DNA of 64,000 nucleotides from Isoptericola jiangsuensis (GCF_002563715.1 NZ_PDJJ01000001.1:1054001-1118000), one strand, 5' to 3'; positions 22,245 to 31,021 are shown, numbered from the stretch's first letter. The notes: generated by a model not told the origin, from the letters alone. Numbers and translations: made by a program.

Positions 22245-23419
22245 ATGCCATCGACTCGGTCCGGAACGTCGTGACCCGGAACATGCGCCAGAGCGGCATC
22301 GTCGTCGCGTTCGCCGTCATCGTCGCGATCTTCGCCGCCCTGCACCCCGCGTTCCTGTCCCCGACCAACCTGACGAACATCGTCCTGCAGTACTCCTACA
22401 TCCTGATCCTCGCGATCGGCATGGTGATGATCATCGTCGCCGGACAGATCGACCTGTCCGTCGGTTCGGTCGTCGCGCTGACGGGAGCGGTGTCCGCGGT
22501 CGTGGTCATCCGCGAGGGCATGCCGTGGTGGGTGGGCGTCCTGGCCGCCCTGGTCGTCGGTCTCCTCGTCGGCATGTGGCAGGGCTTCTGGGTCGCGTAC
22601 GTCGGGATCCCCGGCTTCATCGTGACCCTGGCGGGCATGCTGATCTTCCGCGGCCTGACGTTCCTCGTGCTCGACAACCGCTCGCTGTCGCCGTTCGGCG
22701 GGACGTACTACGACATCGCCAACGGGTTCCTCAACGGTCTCTTCGGCGGGTACGGCTACGACGCGTTCACCCTGGTGATCTTCGGCATCGGTGTCGCCGG
22801 CTACGCCGTCAGCCAGTGGCGCAGCCGTCAGGGCAAGATCGCGTACCAGCAGCAGGTCGAGTCCATCCCGCTGTTCGTCGTCAAGCTCGTCGCCGTCGCC
22901 GCCGTCGTCATGTGGTTCGGCTACCAGCTGTCGGTCTCGCGCGGCCTGCCGGTCGTGCTGATCATCCTGGCCGTGCTGATCATCGCCTACTCGCTGGTCA
23001 CCCAGAACTCCGTGTTCGGTCGTCACGTGTACGCCGTGGGCGGCAACCGCCACGCCGCCGAGCTGTCCGGCGTCGCGGTGAAGAAGGTCAACTTCTGGAT
23101 CTTCGTCAACATGGGCGTGCTGGCCTCGGTCGCCGGCGTCGTGTTCTCCTCGCGCATGAACGGCGCACAGCCGGGCGCGGGCAACATGTTCGAGCTCGAC
23201 GCCATCGCGGCCTGCTTCATCGGCGGCGCCTCCACCACCGGTGGTGTGGGCCGCGTCGGCGGAGCCGTCATCGGTGGTCTGATCATGGCCGTCATGTCGA
23301 ACGGCATGCAGCTCATGGGCGTCCCGCAGTCGACGCAGCAGGTGGTCAAGGGCCTCGTGCTCCTGCTCGCCGTGGCGTTCGACATCTGGAACAAGCGCCG
23401 CGCCTCGGTCGCGCGCTGA
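22241..23419 (+). CDS. mmsB: Multiple-monosaccharide ABC transporter permease
   Basis: 392 residues with about ten membrane segments, longer than most CUT2 permeases because of an extra central segment (about residues 180-235), as is typical for MmsB/GguB. The conserved [14 protein letters not shown] and [15 protein letters not shown] motifs identify the BPD_transp_2 family. It is translationally coupled to mmsA through ATGA. The channel would pass ChvE-delivered monosaccharides. Confidence 0.95.
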   Translation: MNAIDSVRNVVTRNMRQSGIVVAFAVIVAIFAALHPAFLSPTNLTNIVLQYSYILILAIGMVMIIVAGQIDLSVGSVVALTGAVSAVVVIREGMPWWVGVLAALVVGLLVGMWQGFWVAYVGIPGFIVTLAGMLIFRGLTFLVLDNRSLSPFGGTYYDIANGFLNGLFGGYGYDAFTLVIFGIGVAGYAVSQWRSRQGKIAYQQQVESIPLFVVKLVAVAAVVMWFGYQLSVSRGLPVVLIILAVLIIAYSLVTQNSVFGRHVYAVGGNRHAAELSGVAVKKVNFWIFVNMGVLASVAGVVFSSRMNGAQPGAGNMFELDAIAACFIGGASTTGGVGRVGGAVIGGLIMAVMSNGMQLMGVPQSTQQVVKGLVLLLAVAFDIWNKRRASVAR

Positions 23420-23515
23420 CCCACACCCCGACGGCGGGCGGGTACCGGCACGGACGTGTCGGCCACCCGCCCGCCGTCGGCGTCTAGACTCCCCCGGGTG
23501 AGAGGACGGCGACCG

Positions 23516-24703
23516 ATGGCGGGCACGCAGTCGTCGTTGCGCGAGGCGAACCGCTCGCGCGTCGTCGACGCCGTCAAGAAGCACGGCGGGCTCACGCAGG
23601 TCGAGCTCACCGGTGCCACCGGGCTGTCGCCGGCCACCGTGTCGGTGATCGTCAAGGAGCTGGTGGCCGCCGAGGTCGTCGAGGTCCGCAGCACCGTCCG
23701 CTCCGGTCGTCGCGCCCAGCTCGTGACGCTCGCCCACCGCGTGGGACTGGTCGCGGGGATCGTCGTCGGCCACCGGCACCTGCGGGTCGCCGTCGCCGAC
23801 GTCGCGCACGAGATCCTCGCGGAGCAGGCGCTGCCCCTGCCGGCCGAGCACCGTCCCGACACCAGCCTCGACCGCGCCGCGCTGCTCGTCGTCGACCTCC
23901 TCGAACGGGTCGGCTCCGAGCTCGACGACCTGCTCGGCATCGGCCTCGGGGTGCCCGCCCCCGTCGACCCCGTGACGGGCATGATCAGCGTGCGCGGCGT
24001 GATGCGCGGGTGGGACTCGGTCCAGATCGCCCAGGTGCTCGAGAAGCGGCTGGCCCGCCCCGTCTACGTCGACAACGACGCCAACGTCGGCGCGCTCGCC
24101 GAGTCCACCCTCGGGGTGGGCCGGGAGTGGCGCGACATGATGTACGTCAAGGTGTCCCACGGCGTCGGCGCCGGCGTCGTCCTCAACGGTCGCCTGCACC
24201 GCGGCGCCGACGGCACCGCCGGCGAGATCGGTCACGTGCAGGTCGACCCCGCGGGCCGCATCTGCGGGTGCGGGAGCCGGGGCTGCCTCGACACCGTCGT
24301 CGGCCTGCCGGCCCTGCTGGAGCCGTTGCGCACCAGCCACGGCAACCTCACCCTGCGCGACCTGGTCCGGCTCGCCCGGGAGGAGGACCCCGGCTGCCGT
24401 GAGATCGTCGCCGACGCCGGGGCCCGCGTCGGGTCCGTCGTCGCGGCCGTCGCCACCGGCCTCGCACCCCAGGTGGTCGTCGTCGGCGGCGAGCTCGCCG
24501 AGACGGGGGAGACGTTCCTCGGTCCGTTGCGCGCCGAGCTGCGGCGACGCACCATGCTGAGCCAGGCAGGAGGTCCTGACGTCGTACCGGCGACGCTGGG
24601 CCTGCGGGCGGAGATCACCGGGGCGGTGGCGCTCGCCCTGGAGAACACCGACGTGTTCGACCGGTCCGACAGCAGGGACGAGGAGAGGGCAGAGCGACGA
24701 TGA
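23516..24703 (+). CDS. ROK family transcriptional regulator
   Basis: 395 residues: an N-terminal winged helix (LTQVELTGATGLSPATVSVIVKEL) followed by a ROK sugar-kinase-like domain. The latter has the ATPase-fold motif GIGLGVPAPVD, DNDANVGALAE and the zinc-binding cluster ICGCGSRGCLD. I chose ATG 23516, with AGAGGA ten bases upstream; a GTG at 23498 is the alternative. It lies 96 bases after mmsB and its stop overlaps the next gene (ATGA). It most likely represses or activates the chvE-mmsAB operon in response to a sugar; this is inferred from position. Confidence 0.92.
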   Translation: MAGTQSSLREANRSRVVDAVKKHGGLTQVELTGATGLSPATVSVIVKELVAAEVVEVRSTVRSGRRAQLVTLAHRVGLVAGIVVGHRHLRVAVADVAHEILAEQALPLPAEHRPDTSLDRAALLVVDLLERVGSELDDLLGIGLGVPAPVDPVTGMISVRGVMRGWDSVQIAQVLEKRLARPVYVDNDANVGALAESTLGVGREWRDMMYVKVSHGVGAGVVLNGRLHRGADGTAGEIGHVQVDPAGRICGCGSRGCLDTVVGLPALLEPLRTSHGNLTLRDLVRLAREEDPGCREIVADAGARVGSVVAAVATGLAPQVVVVGGELAETGETFLGPLRAELRRRTMLSQAGGPDVVPATLGLRAEITGAVALALENTDVFDRSDSRDEERAERR

Positions 24704-25452
24704 CGACGCTGCCGCAGCCGGTGGGCCGCACACCGCTGCTCGCGTTGCGCGAGGTGAGCAAGTTCTTCGGGGCCGTGGAGGCCCTGGTGGGCGTGGACCT
24801 GGAGGTCCACGCCCACGAGGTCGTGGCTCTCGTGGGGGACAACGGCGCGGGGAAGTCGACGCTGGCGAAGGTCGTCGCCGGCGTGCTCGCGCCCGACGCC
24901 GGTCAGATCGAGATCGAGGGCCGTGCCGTCGCCATGGGCTCGCCGTCGGCGGCCAAGAACCTCGGCGTCGCCAGCGTGTTCCAGGACCTCGCGGTCGCCG
25001 AGAACCTCGACGTCACCGCCAACGTGTACCTCGGCCAGGAGCTGCGCAACCGGTTCGGCCTCCTCGACGACGGCCTCATGGAGAACGAGACCCGGCGGCT
25101 CCTCGAGCACCTCACGGTCCGTATCCCGAGCGTGCGCACACCGCTGGCGCACCTGTCCGCCGGGCAGCGTCAGGCCGTCGCCATCGCGCGGACCCTCATC
25201 GGTGACCCGCGCATCGTCGTGCTCGACGAGCCGACCGCCGCCCTGTCCGTGGCGCAGACCGGCGAGGTGCTCACGCACATCGAACGGCTGCGCGAGCTCG
25301 GGCTCGGCGTCGTGCTCATCAGCCACAACCTCAACGACGTGCGTGCCGTCGCGGACCGCATCGAGGTGCTGCGCCACGGGCGCAACAACGGGTCGTTCCC
25401 CGCGACCGCGAGCCACGAGTCCATCCTGGCGGCGATCACCGGCGCGGCCTGA
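24700..25452 (+). CDS. Orphan single-domain sugar ABC ATPase (FrcA-like)
   Basis: 250 residues, one nucleotide-binding domain: Walker A GDNGAGKST near residue 46, signature LSAGQRQAVAIAR, Walker [13 protein letters not shown], switch His in LISHNLND. The length and motifs match the FrcA type, which normally works with a binding protein and a permease. Neither is adjacent; the gene instead overlaps the ROK regulator by ATGA. It may energise another permease in trans, possibly MmsB, or have a regulatory role. The last idea is speculation. Confidence 0.88.
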   Translation: MTTLPQPVGRTPLLALREVSKFFGAVEALVGVDLEVHAHEVVALVGDNGAGKSTLAKVVAGVLAPDAGQIEIEGRAVAMGSPSAAKNLGVASVFQDLAVAENLDVTANVYLGQELRNRFGLLDDGLMENETRRLLEHLTVRIPSVRTPLAHLSAGQRQAVAIARTLIGDPRIVVLDEPTAALSVAQTGEVLTHIERLRELGLGVVLISHNLNDVRAVADRIEVLRHGRNNGSFPATASHESILAAITGAA

Positions 25453-25474
25453 CCGGCCGACGCGGCAGCGCCGC

Positions 25475-25993
25475 CTACCGCGGGTGCTCGCGGCCGAACG
25501 TGTCGTTCGGGTCGACGTGCACGAGGATCTTCGCGAGCACGGCGGACAGCGCGGCGACGTCGTCGGCGTCGAGGTCGTCGTAGACGTTCTCCAGCACGGT
25601 GCGGGCGTGGCCGGGGGCGCTGAGGACGAGCTTGTCCCAGCCGTCGTCGGTGAGGCGGGCGACGGTGGCGCGGCGGTCCCGGGGGGCGGCGCAGCGGGCC
25701 ACCAGGCCGCGCTCCTCGAGGCGCTTCGCGACGTGCGACAGCCGGGGCAGGGTGCTGTTGGTCAGCCGGGCCAGCGCGCTCATCTGGAGCTCGCGACCCG
25801 GTGCCTCGGACAGCATGGCCAGCACGAGGTACTCGAAGTGCGTGAGGTCGGCGTCGCGGCGGAGCTGCTGGTCGAGGAGGCCGGGCAGGAGCCCGATGAC
25901 GGCCTGGAGCCGCAACCAGCTGCGCATCTGGTCGTCGTCGAGCCAGCGGGGCTCGGCCGCGCCGTGCCCGGGGTCGTCCGTCGTGTCCGGCAC
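25475..25993 (-). CDS. MarR family transcriptional regulator
   Basis: 172 residues with the MarR winged helix: LTHFEYLVLAMLSEAPGRE, helix-turn-helix MSALARLTNSTLPRLSHVAKRL and the wing with CAAPRDRRATVARLT. I chose GTG 25993 because GGAGAGAGGA lies 8-9 bases upstream; an ATG further up (26032) would lie inside the operator. It is divergent from the oxidoreductase/dioxygenase pair and likely represses them. Only one Cys (in RCAAPRD) is visible near the wing, which could sense quinones or electrophiles, but this is unproven. Confidence 0.92.
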   Translation of the reverse strand: MPDTTDDPGHGAAEPRWLDDDQMRSWLRLQAVIGLLPGLLDQQLRRDADLTHFEYLVLAMLSEAPGRELQMSALARLTNSTLPRLSHVAKRLEERGLVARCAAPRDRRATVARLTDDGWDKLVLSAPGHARTVLENVYDDLDADDVAALSAVLAKILVHVDPNDTFGREHPR

Positions 25994-26018
25994 CGTGACC
26001 GTCCTCTCTCCACCTGAT

Positions 26019-26065
26019 GGTTGACGAGACAACTTTACCTCGCTACGTTAGTTGTAGCGTCAACC
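26019..26065. promoter_or_regulatory. Divergent promoter with MarR-type inverted repeat operator
   Basis: Arms 26019-26034 (GGTTGACGAGACAACT) and 26050-26065 are reverse complements at 14 of 16 positions, separated by 15 bases. For the rightward genes, -35 TTGACG (26021-26026) and -10 TACGTT (26044-26049) are 17 bases apart, so the operator spans the whole promoter. It is the natural target of the adjacent MarR protein. Confidence 0.75.
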
Positions 26066-26098
26066 AAACGGGTCGACGACACGTCTCAGGAGGACGAC

Positions 26099-26713
26099 AT
26101 GGCCAGCATCTCCATCATCGGCACCGGCAACATGGGCTCCGCGATCGCGCGCCTCGCGCTCGCTGCCGGCAGCGACGTCCAGGTCGTGGCCCGCGACGGC
26201 GCCAAGGCCGAGGGCGTCGACCCCGCCGCCACCGCCGCCACGTTCGGTGACGCGCTCACCGGCGACGTCGTCGTCCTCGCCCTGCCCTACCCGGCGCTCG
26301 ACGACGTCGTCGCCACCTACGGCGAGCAGCTCACCGGCAAGGTCGTCGTCGACATCACCAACCCGCTCGACTTCGCCACCTTCGACGACCTGGTCGTGCC
26401 CGCCGACTCCTCGGCCGCCGCCGGACTCGCCGACCGTCTGCCCGGCGCCAAGGTCGTCAAGGCGTTCAACACGAACTTCGCCGCCACGCTGGCCACCGGC
26501 ACCGTGGGCGGCCTGCCCACCACCGTCCTGGTCGCCGGGGACGACGCCGACGCCAAGGCCGCGCTCGCCGCGACGCTCGACGGCTCCGGCGTCCGCGTCG
26601 TCGACGCCGGCTCCCTGCGCCGCGCGCGCGAGCTCGAGGCCGTCGGGTTCCTCCAGCTCACCCTCGCCGCCGGCGAGAAGACCGGCTGGGACGCCGGTCT
26701 CGCGCTGGTCTGA
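26099..26713 (+). CDS. NADPH-dependent F420 reductase-like/NAD(P)-binding oxidoreductase
   Basis: 204 residues, start ATG 26099 with CAGGAGGA at 26087-26094. The Rossmann motif ISIIGTGNMGSAIARLAL is at the extreme N-terminus, followed by VVLALPYPALDDV, VVDITNPLDF and VKAFNTNFA, as in the NADP oxidoreductase coenzyme F420-dependent family. Many members use NADPH with other acceptors. It is the first gene of a two-gene unit divergent from the MarR regulator. Confidence 0.88.
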   Translation: MASISIIGTGNMGSAIARLALAAGSDVQVVARDGAKAEGVDPAATAATFGDALTGDVVVLALPYPALDDVVATYGEQLTGKVVVDITNPLDFATFDDLVVPADSSAAAGLADRLPGAKVVKAFNTNFAATLATGTVGGLPTTVLVAGDDADAKAALAATLDGSGVRVVDAGSLRRARELEAVGFLQLTLAAGEKTGWDAGLALV

Positions 26714-26741
26714 CCCGACCACCACGACGGAGGATGGACTC

Positions 26742-27620
26742 ATGACGACGGCACGCCCCGCGGGGGACCTGCTCGCGGCCGACACGACGATGGGGGCGGT
26801 CACGCTCCACGTCGGCGACCTCGCGACCATGACCGACTACTACCGGGACGCCCTCGCGCTGACGGAGCTCCCCGCGCTCGCGGGCCCCGGACGGGTGGCC
26901 CTCGGTCGCGGGGCGACGCCCGTCGTCGTCCTCCAGCACACGCCGGGGCTCCCGGCCACGGCCCGGAACCAGGCGGGCCTGTTCCACACGGCCGTCCTGT
27001 TCGAGACCGAGGAGACCCTGGCCGCGGCCGTCGCCCACGCGGCGCGCCACCCGCTGTCGCGGTTCGTCGGGAACTCCGACCACTGGGTGTCCCGGGCGTT
27101 CTACTTCACCGACCCGGAGGACAACGGGATCGAGCTGTACTGGGACCGGCCGCGCGACGCCTGGACCCACACGTCCGGCGGCGTCGACATGGGCTCCGAC
27201 TGGTTCGACCCGCAGGCGTTCCTCACCGAGCACCTCACCGAGGACGCCCTGCGGGGCACCGCGGGCCAGGGCGCCCAGGTGGGGCACGTCCACCTCCAGG
27301 TCGGCGACATCCCCACCGCGTCGACGTTCTACGTGGACACCCTCGGGTTCGAGGTCATGGCGACGTTCCACGGTGCGCTGTTCATGGCGGCGGGCGGCTA
27401 CCACCACCACGTCGCCGTCAACACGTGGAACAGCGCGGGGGCCGGCCCGCGTGCCGCGACCCTCGGCCTCGGGCAGATGGCCCTCACCGTGCCGACCGCC
27501 GACGAGGTCGGCGCCCTGCGCGACCGGTTGAAGCACGTCGGGGTCGCGACCCGCGACGACGGCCGCACGCTGCGGTTCGACGACCCGTGGAACACCCTCG
27601 TCGAGGTCTCCGTCGGCTGA
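26742..27620 (+). CDS. VOC family ring-cleavage dioxygenase (CatE-like)
   Basis: 292 residues made of two vicinal-oxygen-chelate modules: ~12-135 (TLHVGDLATMTDYYRDAL, FYFTDPEDNGIELYWDRP) and ~175-290 (GHVHLQVGDIPTASTFYVDTLGF). Probable metal ligands in the second module are the His of VGHVHLQV, the His cluster of GGYHHHVAVN and the Glu of LVEVSVG. This arrangement resembles catechol-2,3-dioxygenase CatE. ATG 26742 follows ACGGAGGA. With the MarR regulator and the reductase it suggests a catechol/quinone detoxification unit; the substrate is inferred. Confidence 0.87.
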   Translation: MTTARPAGDLLAADTTMGAVTLHVGDLATMTDYYRDALALTELPALAGPGRVALGRGATPVVVLQHTPGLPATARNQAGLFHTAVLFETEETLAAAVAHAARHPLSRFVGNSDHWVSRAFYFTDPEDNGIELYWDRPRDAWTHTSGGVDMGSDWFDPQAFLTEHLTEDALRGTAGQGAQVGHVHLQVGDIPTASTFYVDTLGFEVMATFHGALFMAAGGYHHHVAVNTWNSAGAGPRAATLGLGQMALTVPTADEVGALRDRLKHVGVATRDDGRTLRFDDPWNTLVEVSVG

Positions 27621-27665
27621 CGGCACCACCAAGGAGCCGCCGGGACGGGACCCCGCCCCCGGCAC

Positions 27666-27708
27666 GACGCCGCAGGGCCGCACCGATCCGGTGCGGCCCC
27701 GCGGCGTC
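27666..27708. terminator. Bidirectional terminator
   Basis: 20-base arms (27666-27685 and 27689-27708) pair with a single A-C mismatch around a 3-base loop, between the convergent dioxygenase and ABC-2 permease genes. Confidence 0.7.
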
Positions 27709-27740
27709 CGCGACGGCGGTCCGGGCGACGACCGGCGACG

Positions 27741-28577
27741 TCAGATGCGCCGCTCGCGGCGGTAGAGCGAGCGGGACCAGGCGTGGCCCGCCGCGCCGAT
27801 GACGACGATCCAGCCGAGCGCCAGGGCGACGGTGCTCGTCTCCAGACCCGCCCCGCCGGCCAGCAGGCCGCGCACGGTCTCGATGATCGGCGTGAACGGC
27901 TGGTACTCGGCGAACCAGCGCAGGCCTGCCGGCATCGTCTCGACGGGGACGAATCCGCTGCCCAGGAACGGCAGGAGCAGCAGGATCATCGGGGCGTTGC
28001 TGGCCGTCTCGACGCTGCGGGAGCTGAGCCCCATCGCGACGCACAGCCAGTTGAGCGCGATCGCCAGCGCCGCCGTCAGCCCGAGCAGCGCCAGCCACTC
28101 GAGCGGTCCGGCGTCGGGCCGGTAGCCCATGGCGAAGGCCGCCCCGATCACGAGCACCAGGGCGACGAGCGCCTGGACGGCGAACCCGATGACCTGGCCG
28201 GACAGCACCGACCCGGGAGAGATCGCCATGGTCTTGAAGCGGGCCATGATGCCGCCCGCGGCGTCCATCGCGGCGCTGGTGGCGAGCGAGGTGGCGCCCC
28301 CGACGACGGTGATGGCGAGCAGCGCCGGGGTGATGTACGCGAGGTAGGCGGCCCGGCCGTCGGCCCCCGGCGTGACACCGGGCACGACGCCCGCGCCGAA
28401 CGCCCCGCCGAACACGTAGACGAACAGCACCAGCATGACCAGCGGTCCGGCGACGAGGAACACCGTCAGGCCGGGGTAGCGCACCGCGCGGAGCAGGGTG
28501 CGGCGCACCATCGTGGTGACGTCGGCGACCGGGCGGGGGCGCGCGGTCACGGGCACGGGGGTGGCGACGGCGGTCAT
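27741..28577 (-). CDS. ABC-2 type (DrrB-like) transporter permease
   Basis: 278 residues with about six membrane segments and the ABC-2 features of daunorubicin-type permeases (MVRRTLLRAVRYPGL at the start, GSGFVPVETMPAGLRWFAEYQPFTP near the C-terminus). ATG 28577 overlaps the ATPase stop, and AAGGAGGACG precedes it. With the ATPase it forms an exporter of hydrophobic compounds, perhaps drugs or lipids. It is the last gene of a four-gene minus-strand operon. Confidence 0.93.
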   Translation of the reverse strand: MTAVATPVPVTARPRPVADVTTMVRRTLLRAVRYPGLTVFLVAGPLVMLVLFVYVFGGAFGAGVVPGVTPGADGRAAYLAYITPALLAITVVGGATSLATSAAMDAAGGIMARFKTMAISPGSVLSGQVIGFAVQALVALVLVIGAAFAMGYRPDAGPLEWLALLGLTAALAIALNWLCVAMGLSSRSVETASNAPMILLLLPFLGSGFVPVETMPAGLRWFAEYQPFTPIIETVRGLLAGGAGLETSTVALALGWIVVIGAAGHAWSRSLYRRERRI

Positions 28578-29407
28578 CGGACGTCCTCCTTCGGGTTCGG
28601 GCCGACGGGGTCCCCGGCGGTCCCTGCGGTGCTGTCGTCGGTGCTGTCGTCGGTGGGGGGTTCGGTGAGGGCGAGGAACACGTCGTCGAGCGTGCCGGCG
28701 TCGTGCACGGCCTTGAGCTCGGCGGGCGTGCCCTCGGCGACGACGCGGCCCTCGTGCAGCACGGCGACGGCGTCGGCGAGGCGGTCGGCCTCCTCCAGGT
28801 ACTGCGTGGTGAGCAGGATCGTGGTGCCGTCCGCGACGAGGCGGCGCACCTCGTCCCACAGGGTGCGGCGGCTGCGCGGGTCGAGGCCCGTGGTGGGCTC
28901 GTCGAGGAACACGACGGCGGGGGAGCCGACGAGCGTCATCGCGAGGTCGAGCTTGCGCTTCATGCCGCCGGAGTAGGCCGCCACAGGCTTGCCCGCCGCC
29001 ACGGTCAGGCCGAACTGGTCGAGCAGCTCCGCGGTGCGGCGTCGCCCGGCCGCACGGCCCAGGTGGTGCAGGTCGGCCATGAGGCGCAGGTTCTCGGCGC
29101 CGGTGAGGAGGTCGTCGACGGCCGTGACCTGGCCGGTGACGCCGATGGCGGCGCGGACGGCGTCACCGTCGTGGGCGACGTCGTGCCCGGCGACGCGGAC
29201 GGTGCCCGCGTCGGCCCGGAGCAGGGTGGACAGCACGCCCACCGTGGTGGTCTTGCCGGCGCCGTTGGGACCGAGCAGGGCGGTCACCGTCCCGGCGGGG
29301 ACGGTGAGGTCGACGCCGTCGAGCACGAGCTGGGGGCCCTGCTTCGACGGGTAGGACTTGCGCAGACCGGTGACGTGGATCGCCGGTGCGAGGGCAGGGG
29401 AGGTCAT
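28574..29407 (-). CDS. DrrA-like ABC transporter ATP-binding protein
   Basis: 277 residues. Walker A is GPNGAGKTTTV, the signature YSGGMKRKLDLAMTLVG, Walker B VVFLDEPTTGLDP, and the switch region TTQYLEEADRLAD carries the Q-Y of drug-resistance ATPases in place of the usual His. The C-terminal domain has LDDVFLALT. The tail is Asp/Ser/Thr-rich. It overlaps the permease gene by four bases and forms the motor of the exporter. Confidence 0.94.
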   Translation of the reverse strand: MTSPALAPAIHVTGLRKSYPSKQGPQLVLDGVDLTVPAGTVTALLGPNGAGKTTTVGVLSTLLRADAGTVRVAGHDVAHDGDAVRAAIGVTGQVTAVDDLLTGAENLRLMADLHHLGRAAGRRRTAELLDQFGLTVAAGKPVAAYSGGMKRKLDLAMTLVGSPAVVFLDEPTTGLDPRSRRTLWDEVRRLVADGTTILLTTQYLEEADRLADAVAVLHEGRVVAEGTPAELKAVHDAGTLDDVFLALTEPPTDDSTDDSTAGTAGDPVGPNPKEDVR

Positions 29408-29465
29408 GGCGTTCTCCAGGTGGGGGTCGGGCGACGGGCACAGGTGCGGGTGCGGGCGGTGCGGC

Positions 29466-30311
29466 TCAGGCGTGCGGGCGACGGACGACGACGTCGCCGT
29501 AGCCGGTGCTGGCGTGGATCTCGGCGGTGGCCTCGTCGGCGACCGGGCCGTCGGTGGGCGTGAGCTGGTTGCGGACCGTGCCGTGCTCGGTCGCGAGGTC
29601 GAGGTAGGCGGCGGTGCCCTCCGGCACCCCGACGTCGATCGACCCGAACGACGTGGTGAGCGCGACGCTGCCGGACTCGAGGGCGTCCACCCGGATGCTG
29701 CTGTGCGCGGAGCGGGCCGTGACGGCGCCGCGCACCCGGCGCACGGTGATGTCGCCGTGCGCGCCCTGCACGGTGAGGGCGCCGCTGACGGTGCCGACGG
29801 TCGTGGTGCCGTTGGAGGCCTTGACCGCGACCTCGCCGGCGACCTCGTCGACGTGGACCGAGCCGGCGCTCGCCTTGACGTTCGCGGTGACGGCCCGCCC
29901 GACGTGCACGGAGCCGGCGCCCACGGCGAGGGTGAGCCGGTCGACGACCCCCAGACGGGCGTCGCCGGCGGACAGGGACATCTCGACGGCGTGCAGTGCG
30001 CCCTCGACGTGCAGCGAGCCGGTCCTGCCGCGCACCTCGGACCCGGTGGGCAGCTCGACGGTGACGTCGGCGGTGCCGGCCGCGAACGGCAGCACCCACT
30101 GCTTCCACGAGCCGGGGTAGGTGACGGCGACTCCGTCACCGGTGCGCTCGACGCGGACCTCCTCGGCGGCGCGGACGCTGCCGGACCGCGACGGGTCGCT
30201 CGGCAGGACGGTGACGACGACGTCGTCCCGGTCGCTCGCCACGACGTGGAGCCGGGCGAAGGGGACGTCCACGGTGACGGGGACGGGGCGGGGGGCGGGG
30301 AACGTGGGCAT
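29466..30311 (-). CDS. DUF4097 beta-strand repeat protein
   Basis: 281 residues, start ATG 30311 with AGGGAGA upstream. The protein is a series of short beta strands repeated about every 20 residues (GSVHVGRAVTANVKASAGSV, GDITVRRVRGAVTARSAHSS), the putative adhesin/toastrack fold of DUF4097. No signal peptide or membrane segment is seen, so it is probably cytoplasmic. In related loci this family accompanies ABC-2 exporters and small regulators and may sense or scaffold. It lies between the ribbon-helix-helix gene and drrAB-like genes. Confidence 0.87.
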   Translation of the reverse strand: MPTFPAPRPVPVTVDVPFARLHVVASDRDDVVVTVLPSDPSRSGSVRAAEEVRVERTGDGVAVTYPGSWKQWVLPFAAGTADVTVELPTGSEVRGRTGSLHVEGALHAVEMSLSAGDARLGVVDRLTLAVGAGSVHVGRAVTANVKASAGSVHVDEVAGEVAVKASNGTTTVGTVSGALTVQGAHGDITVRRVRGAVTARSAHSSIRVDALESGSVALTTSFGSIDVGVPEGTAAYLDLATEHGTVRNQLTPTDGPVADEATAEIHASTGYGDVVVRRPHA

Positions 30312-30343
30312 GACGAGGTCTCCCTGGGTCGGGTCGTGACGAT

Positions 30344-30393
30344 GTGGTGTCTGGTCCCGGCCGGTGGGCGGCCGGTGGTGTCGCGGTGGTGTC
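30344..30393. promoter_or_regulatory. Three GTGGTGTC boxes upstream of the DUF4097 gene
   Basis: GTGGTGTC occurs at 30344-30351, 30375-30382 and 30386-30393. The last two are exactly 11 bases apart. They match the ATGGTGTC boxes ahead of the ribbon-helix-helix gene in seven of eight bases, so the same regulator may act on both sides of its own gene. Confidence 0.55.
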
Positions 30394-30420
30394 AGGTGCG
30401 GCGGGGTGCCGTGCCGGGTG

Positions 30421-30939
30421 TCAGCGCACCCAGCCGGTGACGCGGCCGGAGCCGTGCTGCGTGGGCCGCGCGGCGGGTCGGCCGGTGGACTGCTCGAGCG
30501 CCGCGGCGACGGCGCGCACGAGCCACGTGTTGACGGAGACGCCGTCGCGGGCGGCGGCGACCTCGGCCTGGGCCTTGAGGTGGTCGGGCAGGCGCAGGGT
30601 GGTGCGGGTGGTGGCGCCGCCCTCGGCGTCGGCCGGCTCCGCGGCCTGCGCGGTAGCGGCCGGCGCGGGGGGCGGTGGGGTGCCGGTCGGGGTGCTGCGG
30701 GGGGCGGTGACGACGAACTCGGGCGACCCGGCGCGCAGGCGGACGTCGACGGAGCCGGGGGCGAGCTCGGCGGAGATCTCCCCGGCGGCGTCGGACAGGG
30801 CGCCCAGGAGGGCGAGCCGCGCGGCGGCGTCGAGGGGTGCGGTGAGGCGGGCGGCGAGCTCGCGGGCGTCGTCCCCGCCGGCGGCGGCCGCGGTGGCGAG
30901 CTGCTGCTGCAGCTCGGCGACGTACTGGTCGAGGTTCAT
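30421..30939 (-). CDS. Ribbon-helix-helix (HicB/Arc-type) regulator with N-terminal extension
   Basis: 172 residues. The C-terminal ~45 residues (TTRTTLRLPDHLKAQAEVAA, then GVSVNTWLVRAVAAALEQ) form an Arc/MetJ-type ribbon-helix-helix DNA-binding unit. The N-terminal part (~1-75) is a helical region followed by a predicted beta strand (SVDVRLRAGSPEFVVTA), joined by a Pro/Ala linker. Annotation pipelines tend to call this HicB family antitoxin, but no HicA toxin lies nearby. It heads the operon with DUF4097 and the DrrAB exporter and probably regulates it. Inverted and direct ATGGTGTC boxes lie immediately upstream. Confidence 0.82.
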   Translation of the reverse strand: MNLDQYVAELQQQLATAAAAGGDDARELAARLTAPLDAAARLALLGALSDAAGEISAELAPGSVDVRLRAGSPEFVVTAPRSTPTGTPPPPAPAATAQAAEPADAEGGATTRTTLRLPDHLKAQAEVAAARDGVSVNTWLVRAVAAALEQSTGRPAARPTQHGSGRVTGWVR

Positions 30940-30950
30940 GACGTCAACTA

Positions 30951-31021
30951 TGACACCATGATGGTGTCACTGCAAGGGGTTTGGCGTCATTCGTGGCGCC
31001 AGATGGTGTCGTGATGGTGTC
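30951..31021. promoter_or_regulatory. Operator array of ATGGTGTC boxes ahead of the ribbon-helix-helix operon
   Basis: A perfect 19-bp palindrome, TGACACCATGATGGTGTCA (30951-30969), begins 12 bases before the start codon. Two more direct ATGGTGTC copies lie at 31003-31010 and 31014-31021, spaced 11 bases. Ribbon-helix-helix proteins bind such phased repeats as dimers of dimers, so autoregulation is likely. Confidence 0.75.

Noticed and set aside
30421-30939. HicB-type toxin-antitoxin system
   Set aside because: Only a ribbon-helix-helix protein is present; no small HicA-like toxin frame lies on either side, and the operon continues into DUF4097 and ABC exporter genes.
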